A stretch of DNA of 64,000 nt from NCBI RefSeq assembly GCF_900313065.1, contig NZ_OMPU01000010.1, forward strand, positions 806,001 through 870,000. Direction: 5' to 3'. The notes under the pieces were generated by a model. It was not told the origin of the DNA. It ran no database searches and saw only the letters and a program-made list of their open reading frames with translations. Below are positions 17,055-25,713 of the stretch, one piece after another (position 1 is the first letter of the stretch; every line of letters begins with the position of its first letter). The position numbers and the translations under genes are program-made. Source of the DNA: Kiloniella sp. EL199 (GTDB lineage Bacteria > Pseudomonadota > Alphaproteobacteria > Kiloniellales > Kiloniellaceae).

Positions 17055-17825
17055 TTAAGGGCATTCTATGTAAGGGTGCAGTTCCTGAAAATGATTTTCA
17101 AGTTGTTCCGGAACAAGCTGGCTGGTTTGCGGGAAGAATATCAAACCTGTTGCCCTTTCTATTGCGGACACATCCACCAAAAATGGACAGTAATTTTCAG
17201 CTTTTTCAGATCCCGGGGGGAAGATAAAGGCGCTTACAAAGGTGTGAGCGTTTGAATTGATTGAAATTATTTTCCACAAACTGGCATGGAGGTCGGCTTG
17301 ATTTTCATTAGTAAGTTTTTTTTGTTGCAAGGTTTTGTTTGTATAATCACGAAGAGGCCCGGTAAGAACAAAGGTATGGGCAATCCCGGGTTCCTCAGCC
17401 AACCTTTCTTCCATAGTCAGAAGTTTTTCCCAGGCTGGTGATTTGTTTCCCCAAAAAAAGTCGGGCGTGGCGGTAATTGTATCATCCAGAATTGAGAGAG
17501 AAGGATCATGGTTCTCTTCGCGTCTTGCATCCCGCTCACTTAGAATTGTGGTGGTAACGTAATAAGCCAGCCAATGTCCCGGTTGACCATCATTCTTCCT
17601 TCCCAAGGTAAAAAGCTGATGAGGATAGGTATCAACTTTGTGCTCATCTTTTGTTATTGGGCAGCCGTAGTTGCAATGTAATGGAAAGGGGGGCGTCAGA
17701 ATAGAGCTTGCGTCGCTTGTCATGATGGTAATCCCCATGAAGATCAGGCCCGTGAGTAGCAAACCTATGGCGGTATGGTGAAGGAAAAAAAAGCCGCTGG
17801 TTTTCATTAATTTTTGAAACAGCAT
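17055..17825 (-). CDS. Secreted NUC1-like protein lacking the DRGH nuclease motif
   Basis: A 256-residue protein with an N-terminal hydrophobic segment (IGLLLTGLIFMGITIM) acting as signal or anchor. The middle and end follow DNA/RNA non-specific endonuclease (NUC1/endonuclease G) order: HWLAYYVTT, GNKSPAWEKLLTMEERL, HTFVLTGPLRD, ISAIERATGLIFF-type ending. The DRGH segment carrying the catalytic histidine, expected near residue 120, is absent; that interval is short and reads SILDDTITATPDFFW. It is probably not an active nuclease. It lies 45 bases downstream of a secreted Cys-rich protein in the same direction, so they likely form an operon. Confidence 0.65.
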   Translation of the reverse strand: MLFQKLMKTSGFFFLHHTAIGLLLTGLIFMGITIMTSDASSILTPPFPLHCNYGCPITKDEHKVDTYPHQLFTLGRKNDGQPGHWLAYYVTTTILSERDARREENHDPSLSILDDTITATPDFFWGNKSPAWEKLLTMEERLAEEPGIAHTFVLTGPLRDYTNKTLQQKKLTNENQADLHASLWKIISINSNAHTFVSAFIFPPGSEKAENYCPFLVDVSAIERATGLIFFPQTSQLVPEQLENHFQELHPYIECP

Positions 17826-17870
17826 CGATTTTCTTTTCCTTCTGCCATGGTTTTGTTTGCAAGCCAGTTA

Positions 17871-18902
17871 TCAAATATCGGGTTTGTCATCCAATAGAGC
17901 TTGGGGAATGGCACAGGTTTTGGCGGCCATTTCTCCGACCAAAGGCTTGATTTCAAGCCTGACATTCTTGGCCTGACCATTTTCACACTGAACATAGCCA
18001 TTCATCTCACCCATACCCGGTGTCGATTTGTGATCTTTACGCCAGAAGGGCTTTGTTACCAGAACTTCTTCATTTGCTTTGCCCGTGCATATTTCATTCA
18101 ATTTGGGAACGTGGAAATAGTCTGATTTCTGTTTACCGGTCAGCCCCTGATTATGGGCAAACCATCCACAGCTGTGCCTATCGGAATAATGGTTGAGCGC
18201 GTGGCATGATTTTTTGCCCCAAAGAAAGGCAAACTGCATCTTTTCCGGGTAGCTTTGATCGTCAGCTGTCACTTCGCAGATATCATCTTTTTGAACCTGC
18301 TTTTTTTCAATGGCTTTTGGGGTTAGTCCATACCATGAATTCGCTTTCTTCAGGTGAACAGGTAATTCCTGCAAGACTGCTGGAATAGCACAGGTTTTAC
18401 TTTGTCCCTCGGCTTCCAGTGTGATGTTCCGGGCGACGTGCTGGTCGCAATGCAAGGTGGCTTTCATTCCATTCCGGTCAAGCATGACGTGGTCGCCTGA
18501 TTTTAGTTTGGAACAGGTAAATCGCATCTTTGGGGCTGTTAGCAATGTATCCCCTGATAATACTTTACGTTTCGGGCCACGGCATTCATTTAGCTGAGCA
18601 CCGGCATGGGGATTTTCAGCGCCTGTAAACCAACTGGTGATAGAAGCATTGTATTTTTTCGTTCCCTCGACAAGAACCAATTCACCTTTGGCTGTATCAA
18701 TCCGGCAACTGCTATTCCTGTTAATGCCATCTTCGAGTATTTCTGTATTTGAAAAACCACACCAGCCGTCTTCTGCATGGCTTGGAGTTGCCATGCCTGA
18801 AGTGATACTAATTGATGCAATAAGAATTAATGGAGTTAAGAGAGTAACTTCTGGAGAATGTTTATCCGTATATGAGGTTACTGCTGCAATTTTTTTTCTC
18901 AC
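17871..18902 (-). CDS. Secreted Cys-rich protein of unknown function
   Basis: A 343-residue protein. The first 43 residues hold a hydrophobic stretch (TLLTPLILIASISITS) and end near PSHA/ED, a probable signal peptide. The mature part has many cysteines in pairs and two similar blocks, each ending KTCAIPAVLQ or KTCAIPQALL, which suggests an internal duplication with disulfides. No known family is recognised. The start is a GTG. It precedes the NUC1-like gene in a probable two-gene operon. Confidence 0.65.
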   Translation of the reverse strand: MRKKIAAVTSYTDKHSPEVTLLTPLILIASISITSGMATPSHAEDGWCGFSNTEILEDGINRNSSCRIDTAKGELVLVEGTKKYNASITSWFTGAENPHAGAQLNECRGPKRKVLSGDTLLTAPKMRFTCSKLKSGDHVMLDRNGMKATLHCDQHVARNITLEAEGQSKTCAIPAVLQELPVHLKKANSWYGLTPKAIEKKQVQKDDICEVTADDQSYPEKMQFAFLWGKKSCHALNHYSDRHSCGWFAHNQGLTGKQKSDYFHVPKLNEICTGKANEEVLVTKPFWRKDHKSTPGMGEMNGYVQCENGQAKNVRLEIKPLVGEMAAKTCAIPQALLDDKPDI

Positions 18903-19524
18903 GGCGACCCGTTTCCTATGTTGTTTATATATTTGTAAAAAGGGATTGCTACAATAAAACAGCCGTAGCTCTTACCTGATTAATGGTCAAATTCTTCATC
19001 ATGACTATCGTCTGAGGCAATTTACCGAAGAGGTGGTCACACGTCATACCTCATATGAGGGAAAAGGATTTGTTTCAGCTGTTTGCTGGTCGATGGCATG
19101 AATGTTTCCAGAATGTAACTGACGGTCAGGAGTGAGAAATGGGGGCATTACATGGAGCCATGCTATGAATTCAATGCTGTTATGTTAGATAAATAAAGAT
19201 AAAATTAGTCATAAATTATTTATATTTATGTTTATTTATCAATGTTCTATGGGGTTTTGTTTTGTCGAAAATAACACTTTCAAAAACCAGTTTCCATTTT
19301 TTACCTATTTGAGGTTTTTTGCTACCTCAAATGCGGTATGACGCCTTTGTTGCCCTTGTCTATTGTCGCCAACAAGAAGATTGAGCGATGAAGATGCCAA
19401 GGAAGACACTGGGAAAATATCTTCTTGCTCAAATGCTTTGTTCACTTGTCGATTTCCGTCTGCATGACTGCGTTCGGGACAGGTTGCTTGTATTCGTGAA
19501 TTCATGTTTGTGTGAGGAAAATTG
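18903..19524. other. AT-rich intergenic region upstream of the adhesin
   Basis: 622 bases between the divergent Cys-rich protein and adhesin genes. It contains a 12-base perfect palindrome CCTCATATGAGG at 19049-19060 and a very AT-rich stretch near 19180-19250, a plausible regulatory region for the large adhesin. I see no coding frame with a credible ribosome site. Confidence 0.5.
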
Positions 19525-22500
19525 ATGTCAATGAAAAGCGGGCAAATTGCCGAAACAAAAGCCGCAGAAACAAATGCAAAAATTATCTCTGGCTCAGAGG
19601 GACAGGATTACCTTATTGGACAGGGTGACGTTGTTGAAATCAATTTTTTTGGGCAAGCGAGCCAGACAATTGAGCATAGACTGGCGTTGGGGCAGCAAGC
19701 TGTTTTAAATGTGGATATGTCTGGTTCAACTCTTGCCCTTGAGGATGGAAACCTTGTTTTATCCATCAATAATAGTGAGAGTGAAACAGACGTGGAACCG
19801 AGCCGGATTGTTTTTCTTGATCTCGTTAATCAGGCGAATTCTGAAAATGCGCCAGTATTGATTATCAATGGTGTTGAAGTGTCATCGAATCAGTTGATCG
19901 CACAAGTTCTAGCATTTGAAAATGGTACTAATAACATTGAAACTGCGGCGGGGCCTGATAATGGTCTGAACATCCAAAGCGGCGGTGGTAGTCAGTATCT
20001 GGATGATACAGGGGAACTGCTTGGCATGCTGGAAACACAGGGTGCTTTACAGAGTGATAGTGAAGGATCTTCACAACAAACTGCGGAAGGAAATGGTCGT
20101 AACAGTAACTCTGATGCTTTGGTTCAGGCACTCTCTGAAAACAACAATACGGCCCCGGTAATTCTTAAGACAGGCTGGGATGAAGATGATTTTCCCCTGG
20201 AAATCACAGATGGTGCCGATGGTGAAAACAATTACACGCACTCGACCTTCGGAGGGGCTATCTTTATCGACCCGGATTTAGGAGATGTCCATACCGTAAC
20301 TCTTACCCCCGATAGCAGTAACTATGTTGGGATCGTTAGACAGGTTATAGTGGAACTTGAACCGGGTTTGAAGGCTGTTGAGTGGTTGTTTGAAGTAGCA
20401 GATGCCGACCTTGATTTTCTTGCCGAAGGACAAACAATTTCACAACGTTATACTGTAGTCATTGATGATGGAAATGGCGGTGTTGTGACTGAACAAGTTG
20501 CCATTAACCTGACGGGAAGTAATGATGGGCCAATAATTACATCCGCGACCGATCAGGGCGAAGTGATTGAAGTCGATGAAGGACAAGATGACGAGATTCT
20601 TGGCAGTGAAGGGCAGATTGTCTTTGAAGATGTGGATCTGATTGACACACATTCTGTCCGCTTTGAGGTTAATGATGAAAGGTACCTTGGCGAGTTTCGT
20701 CCTGTTCTTGACCATGAAAATAAAACGATAAACTGGTCTTTTACGGTCGCTGGTTCTGCGGTTGAACACTTGGCAGCGGGTGAAAGTCTTACACAGGTTT
20801 ATGACGTTACAATTGATGACGGGCATGGCGGTACGGCGCAACAGGACGTGATGGTCACTATTCACGGAACGAATGACGCACCGATCATTACGTCCGAGGC
20901 ATCAGAAGGAACGGTTACAGAAATACGTGATGGCGCACTTGGTGAAAATGAAACCGAGCACCGTGAAATAGGTGCAATCTCATTTTCCGATGCAGATATC
21001 AGTGATACGCACCGTATTTCATTTACAGCGGGTGGGGATGATTATCTTGGGCGCTTTTCGCCCGTTTTAAATCAGTCTGATGGCACAATTCTCTGGACTT
21101 TCTCGGTTGAAGATTCTGTCCTAAATCATCTGGCGCGTGGCGAGAATCTGACCCAGATCTATCGTGTTACCATTGATGACGGGAATGGTGGCAGTGTCAC
21201 CGAAGAGGTTGTTATTACCATTGAAGGAACAAACGACCAGCCTGTTATTAGTTCTGCAGTTACCAGTGGTTCTATTGATGAAATCGCCGATAACCAACAA
21301 GGGGAAAACAATACCGAGTTGAGCGCAGAAGGCAGCATTCATTTTACTGATAATGACCAATCCGACGAGCATTATGTGACTTATGTCTCCGGTCAGGGGA
21401 GTGAGAATTATCTCGGACGGTTTACGCCAGTAATGGATCAAGACAATAAGGTGGTGAACTGGGCCTTCACTGTTGACGATGCGGATCTGGATCATCTGTC
21501 TGAAGGTGATGTCCTGACACAGACCTACGAGGTTGCCATCAGGGACGGAAATGGAGCGCCATTAACGCAGGAAGTTGTCATTACCATTACTGGCAGTAAT
21601 GATGCGCCGGAGATTGTTGATCGCACAAGTTTACGGGATCATATCAGGGTAAATAGTGAAACCGAATTCAACCATGTTATGCATCACCCATCCGTTAGCC
21701 ATTTACCAGATGGCGGATGGGTATCTGTTTGGATGTATTACAAACCTGTAGATGAAAACTCTGAACGTTTATCGCATGTAAAGGGGCGGGCCTTTAATGC
21801 TGACGGTAGCCCACGAGGCGACGATTTTGATGTCTTCCCGCCGCAGGAGAATTATTCGAGGCATGAGCCAGATGTAACCAGTCTGGCAAATGGTGGATGG
21901 TTTGTAAGTTGGAATGTCAAAAATGGTCCGGGCTTACCTAATAATCTCTATGGGCGATTGTATGATGCTGATGGAAGCGCACGTGAGATTATGAAAATTA
22001 GTGATCTGGACTATGGAAGTGAAAGCTCGTCAACAGTAACAGCCTTAAATGATGGTGGCTGGGTTGTAAGTTGGCACAGCACTGAAGCTGGCGCATATGT
22101 TAAGGCACGTATCTTTAATTCTGATGGTACAGCACGTGGTGATGAGTTTCAGGTGAGTGATAGGAATGTCGTGAGTATTTTTCTAGATACAGAAATGACA
22201 TCACTCGCAAATGGAAACTGGGTCGTGACATGGCACGAGCTGAGTGATCCAACTGATGTAACTTCGACGAACATTTTTATGCGCGCCTATGATGCTGCGG
22301 GTAATCCGCTGACTGAGGCGACGCTGGTAAACAGCCATCTGGAAGGCACTCAGAGAAAGCCATCGGTGGTAGGGTTAGAAGACGGCAGCTGGATTGTTGT
22401 TTGGCACGGTGGTGATGATCAGGATGGTTCAGGGAACGGAATTTTTGGACAGGCTTATAACCCGGATGGTACAGCGCGTGGCTCAGAGTTTCTTGTTAAT

Positions 22501-23631
22501 AGCGAGACAGCCGGTGATCAGGAGCAGGTGACAGTTACATCCCTTGCGGATGGAGGTTGGGTTGCTGTTTGGGCAAGTGACATTGGAGAGCCGGGGCGTT
22601 TCTTTATCAAAAGTCAGGTGTTTGATGCCAATGGATCACGACAAGGAGATGAAATAACGGTCGAGCATATGTTCGGTCCTGTTGATGAGAACATCGCTTC
22701 TGTTGCCGGATTGGAAGATGGTGGCTGGGTTGTTACTCTACGCAGGAGTTCACAAATTTATACTAAAACCTATAATGCAGATGGTTCTTTGCGGTCCTAT
22801 GAGGCTACTGAAGACGGTCTGACATACTTCGCCTTTAACGAAGGTGGCGATCCGGTTGCGCTTTTCAGTGATCTTGAGCTCACCGATGCAGACACTGCTG
22901 ATCAAATTGAAACAGCAACTGTTGCTATAACCGACTTTGTTGTTGGTGATGTGCTTGATCTTGGTGGCTATAGCCTGCCTGCAGGTATGAATATGAGCTA
23001 TGATAGTTCTAATGGTGTTTTGACGCTGACGGGTGCCGCCAGCCCATCAGAATATAAAGCTGCTCTTGAGCATGTAAACTATCACAGCACATCTGATAAT
23101 CCCGATGTCAGTGGTTTGCAATCAAGCCGTACTATCGAAGTAACAGTAAGCGATGGAATTGAAGATAGCGATGTGATCTCTACCACTGTTTCTGTTATCG
23201 GTAACTCGCCGGGGCTGGATATTATTGGAAACTCCGAAGATGACGTTTTAACGGGCACAGAAGCTAATGATTTGATTGCTGGTGGACATGGTGAAGATAC
23301 TCTGAACGGTGGTGCAGGGGCGGATGTCTTTATCTTCCGAAACGGTGAAACGGGTAATGATATCATCACTGATTTTTCAATTGATCAGGGCGATATCCTT
23401 CATCTGGGAGAATTGTTGTCTGCCGAGACCAGAGACAGCCTTGATCAGTATTTACACTTTACGCAATCGGGTGCTGGTACGCGCATTGAAATAGATGTGA
23501 ATGGCGATGGCAGTGGCACGGATAAGGAAATCTTGCTCCAAGGTGTTGATCTGACACAGGGAGGAAGCTTGTCTGATACTCAGATTATCAATAATCTCCT
23601 TGAGCAGCAGGCTTTGATTACCGATCAGTAA
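19525..23631 (+). CDS. RTX/VCBS adhesin-like protein with type I secretion signal
   Basis: About 1368 residues. Residues 1-200 form a unique N-terminal domain. Residues 209-690 hold four VCBS repeats of about 120 residues, each ending in a G(T/S)NDxP motif and carrying IDDGxGG. About 690-1100 is a run of LANGGWFVSW / YDADGSARGDEF repeats that could fold as a propeller. A cadherin-like segment follows, then three to four RTX nonapeptides (DDVLTGTEANDLIAGGHGEDTLNGG) near 1235-1270, and a C-terminal secretion domain. It is expected at the cell surface in Ca-dependent form. GAGGA lies seven bases before ATG 19525. No type I secretion genes are nearby. Confidence 0.85.
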   Translation: MSMKSGQIAETKAAETNAKIISGSEGQDYLIGQGDVVEINFFGQASQTIEHRLALGQQAVLNVDMSGSTLALEDGNLVLSINNSESETDVEPSRIVFLDLVNQANSENAPVLIINGVEVSSNQLIAQVLAFENGTNNIETAAGPDNGLNIQSGGGSQYLDDTGELLGMLETQGALQSDSEGSSQQTAEGNGRNSNSDALVQALSENNNTAPVILKTGWDEDDFPLEITDGADGENNYTHSTFGGAIFIDPDLGDVHTVTLTPDSSNYVGIVRQVIVELEPGLKAVEWLFEVADADLDFLAEGQTISQRYTVVIDDGNGGVVTEQVAINLTGSNDGPIITSATDQGEVIEVDEGQDDEILGSEGQIVFEDVDLIDTHSVRFEVNDERYLGEFRPVLDHENKTINWSFTVAGSAVEHLAAGESLTQVYDVTIDDGHGGTAQQDVMVTIHGTNDAPIITSEASEGTVTEIRDGALGENETEHREIGAISFSDADISDTHRISFTAGGDDYLGRFSPVLNQSDGTILWTFSVEDSVLNHLARGENLTQIYRVTIDDGNGGSVTEEVVITIEGTNDQPVISSAVTSGSIDEIADNQQGENNTELSAEGSIHFTDNDQSDEHYVTYVSGQGSENYLGRFTPVMDQDNKVVNWAFTVDDADLDHLSEGDVLTQTYEVAIRDGNGAPLTQEVVITITGSNDAPEIVDRTSLRDHIRVNSETEFNHVMHHPSVSHLPDGGWVSVWMYYKPVDENSERLSHVKGRAFNADGSPRGDDFDVFPPQENYSRHEPDVTSLANGGWFVSWNVKNGPGLPNNLYGRLYDADGSAREIMKISDLDYGSESSSTVTALNDGGWVVSWHSTEAGAYVKARIFNSDGTARGDEFQVSDRNVVSIFLDTEMTSLANGNWVVTWHELSDPTDVTSTNIFMRAYDAAGNPLTEATLVNSHLEGTQRKPSVVGLEDGSWIVVWHGGDDQDGSGNGIFGQAYNPDGTARGSEFLVNSETAGDQEQVTVTSLADGGWVAVWASDIGEPGRFFIKSQVFDANGSRQGDEITVEHMFGPVDENIASVAGLEDGGWVVTLRRSSQIYTKTYNADGSLRSYEATEDGLTYFAFNEGGDPVALFSDLELTDADTADQIETATVAITDFVVGDVLDLGGYSLPAGMNMSYDSSNGVLTLTGAASPSEYKAALEHVNYHSTSDNPDVSGLQSSRTIEVTVSDGIEDSDVISTTVSVIGNSPGLDIIGNSEDDVLTGTEANDLIAGGHGEDTLNGGAGADVFIFRNGETGNDIITDFSIDQGDILHLGELLSAETRDSLDQYLHFTQSGAGTRIEIDVNGDGSGTDKEILLQGVDLTQGGSLSDTQIINNLLEQQALITDQ

Positions 23632-23683
23632 TGACAGGATTGTTGCCTGTTAATATGTTGCAAAACAGATAGTATTTTCAAAC

Positions 23684-23720
23684 AAAGGGGAAATAATTGG
23701 TCTTTCAATGTTTCCCCTTT
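23684..23720. other. Inverted repeat between adhesin and next gene
   Basis: AAAGGGGAAA (23684-23693) pairs with TTTCCCCTTT (23711-23720) across a 17-base loop. It is followed on the plus strand by GGCCG, not by a T-run. It may end adhesin transcription inefficiently or regulate the following membrane protein. Confidence 0.4.
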
Positions 23721-23752
23721 GGCCGTGTGTAAATAAAAGAAAAGAAGTTCTT

Positions 23753-24202
23753 ATGGTTCACAGATGGTATTTAAGTCTTGTTACCCTGTTTGGGGGCTGT
23801 GTGTTTTATGGGCTGCTTCATATCCCGGAATATTTATCAGAACGAGAGCTTATTCGGAATATGGGGGGAACACCCCAGCGAGATTTTATTGATTACTTTT
23901 CAGTATGGGATTTCTGGATGATCCCATTACTATTCGTTTCTGGAAGCTTGATACTGCCTTTATACTTAAAGCCATCTCCTTCTGGTATAAGGGCTTTTAA
24001 CGCAGGTGTTTTGACTTTTGGTACGAGTTATTTACTGATGTTTGTTATGAATAAAATCAGAGGATTTTTTATCTATCCTTTTCCTTTTGATGAAAAGGAT
24101 TTCCTCGTTTCATACCTGATCGGCGGTAGCGGATATATACTGATCTTTGCTTGTTTGGGCGGGGGGTTAATTATGTTGCTTTCTTTTTTAAAAAGAGTTT
24201 AA
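23753..24202 (+). CDS. Small integral membrane protein, unknown
   Basis: About 149 residues with four hydrophobic helices (YLSLVTLFGGCVFYGL, FWMIPLLFVSGSLIL, AGVLTFGTSYLLMFV, YLIGGSGYILIFACLGGGLIML). No family recognised. The frame is open from ATG 23708, but that codon lies in a stem-loop arm with no ribosome site. ATG 23753 places the first helix close to the N-terminus. Confidence 0.6.
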   Translation: MVHRWYLSLVTLFGGCVFYGLLHIPEYLSERELIRNMGGTPQRDFIDYFSVWDFWMIPLLFVSGSLILPLYLKPSPSGIRAFNAGVLTFGTSYLLMFVMNKIRGFFIYPFPFDEKDFLVSYLIGGSGYILIFACLGGGLIMLLSFLKRV

Positions 24203-24514
24203 ATACCTTCTCTTGGGGAAAGATATCAGATGCATCATTATAGAAGTTTCCGTATTTGTTTGTTTTAATTGAACAGGTAGCTGTAGAGGCCATTTTATAG
24301 ATAAAATTATTTTCTATACCTTCTTTGGGGTATGCGCCTTTTGGTGGTGTGATCTTAGTATCCTTTCCAACATTTCAGGCATCTCGCTATAGAAGCAGGT
24401 TCTAACAAAACAGGATGTTGTTGCTTTGGTTTCATGCAATCACGTCCGGTAAGTTTTTACTTAATCAAAAGCGTTTTGCTGTGTTTTTGTAACAGATAAG
24501 AAAGTTTGCATAGT
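24203..24514. other. Intergenic region, no gene seen
   Basis: 312 bases between two small membrane-protein genes. I see no coding frame with a ribosome site and no clear terminator; it probably carries the promoter of the gene at 24515. Confidence 0.4.
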
Positions 24515-24934
24515 ATGCTTTATGCCATTAGTTTGATAATTTTAGGTGCTCTTGCAGCCTATCCGGTTGTGGTTAGAAAACAGCCCGCAGCACAGCAAAT
24601 ATTAGATCGGATTGTCCCATTTCAGGGCTTTATCGGTGTTATTTTTGGTATTTGGGGGATCTGGGGAACTATTCAGGCACTTTTGAATATAGGCTTGCTG
24701 ACATCTTTCCCGATCTGGTGGATCACTTGGATGGCTGTTTCTGTCATCACAGCAATCCTTGGTTTCCTTTTGGGGTTTGGCTTGATCAACAAATATGTCA
24801 CGGGATCAAATCCAGAGTTACAGTCCAAGGCAAATGCACTGCGTGACAAGCTCGTCGGGCACCAGATTAATCTGGGGTTTGCCGCGATAGCACTTGGTAT
24901 CTGGGGCTTTGTTGCAAGCACATTATTTCTCTAG
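24515..24934 (+). CDS. Small integral membrane protein, unknown
   Basis: About 139 residues with four strongly hydrophobic helices: LYAISLIILGALAAYPVV, FIGVIFGIWGIWGTIQALL, WITWMAVSVITAILGFLLGFGL and LGFAAIALGIWGFVASTLFL. Polar loops are short and glycine-tryptophan pairs recur. No family is recognised. The ATG at 24515 is preferred over a TTG three codons upstream; its ribosome site is weak. It stands alone. Confidence 0.7.
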   Translation: MLYAISLIILGALAAYPVVVRKQPAAQQILDRIVPFQGFIGVIFGIWGIWGTIQALLNIGLLTSFPIWWITWMAVSVITAILGFLLGFGLINKYVTGSNPELQSKANALRDKLVGHQINLGFAAIALGIWGFVASTLFL

Positions 24935-25120
24935 TTTTTAGTTCTGATTTGTTCATCATTTTGAAGTGCAGTTCTTTGAAAATCGTAGAGAACAGCATAG
25001 TGAAATGAAGGCAGAGTAAGACGTAAATCTAAGATTAGAAAGCTAGAATATAGAGCCGTCAACAGACGGCGAATATTAATTGATTTAAATAACTCAACTT
25101 ATTTAGACAGGAATTGAGTA

Positions 25121-25402
25121 ATGAAGAAATTTATCACTGTACTATCAACTGTTGCTTTTCTTGGTATGACATCAAGTTACGCTTATGCGGGTTGTTCTAC
25201 GGACGAACTCACAGAGAAAACGCAAAAGGTTTCATCTCTTATGGAGCAACTTGCCTCCAAGATCGGCAATGGTGTTGATCCAGATGAATTTACTGCTGAA
25301 TCTGGAAAGTTGAATGAAGCCGGTGCTGCTTTGAGTAATGGCGATACAGACAAAGCCTGTACTTTGTATGATGAATTTATTGTCTGGGCTGAAAAGCAAT
25401 AA
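25121..25402 (+). CDS. Small periplasmic protein
   Basis: A 93-residue protein with a textbook signal peptide (MKKF, hydrophobic core, cleavage after AYA). The mature helical domain of about 70 residues has two cysteines, one at its start (GCSTDELTEK) and one near the end (DKACTLYDEF), that could form a disulfide. AGGA precedes the ATG. It is monocistronic and ends in a strong terminator, consistent with a well-expressed small envelope protein. Function unknown. Confidence 0.8.
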   Translation: MKKFITVLSTVAFLGMTSSYAYAGCSTDELTEKTQKVSSLMEQLASKIGNGVDPDEFTAESGKLNEAGAALSNGDTDKACTLYDEFIVWAEKQ

Positions 25403-25432
25403 AGCCAGTTCCGGATTAGCTTGTTTTGCTGG

Positions 25433-25460
25433 GGGGGAGAGAGAAATCTCCCCCTTTTTG
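25433..25460 (+). terminator. Rho-independent terminator
   Basis: GGGGGAGA (25433-25440) pairs with TCTCCCCC (25447-25454) around GAGAAA and is followed by TTTTTG. It terminates the small periplasmic protein gene. Confidence 0.9.
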
Positions 25461-25713
25461 TTAACTGTAGTTGGCCAGTACTACCTTCAAAATGGGTAAC
25501 CCACTTTTTTATAAGAAATGTGCTGTTACCAATTCACTTTGGTGAAAAGGCAACAGCGTCAGATCGAATTGAAGTTTGTAAATGCTATGATTGTTGATGA
25601 GATGAAAAGGTGTGATTTTCTTCACCATTTTTAAAGTCATTAGCCTATATGATTTAGAGAGTGTGTTCTGAGTTTTCTCGAGGGGGCAAGAGTAAAAATC
25701 GGAGAAAAGCTTA

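Noticed and set aside
24300-24345. ATACC...GGTAT repeat resembling the SDR and ArsR operators
   Set aside because: The spacing is longer (seven to eight bases) and there is no matching promoter or regulator nearby.
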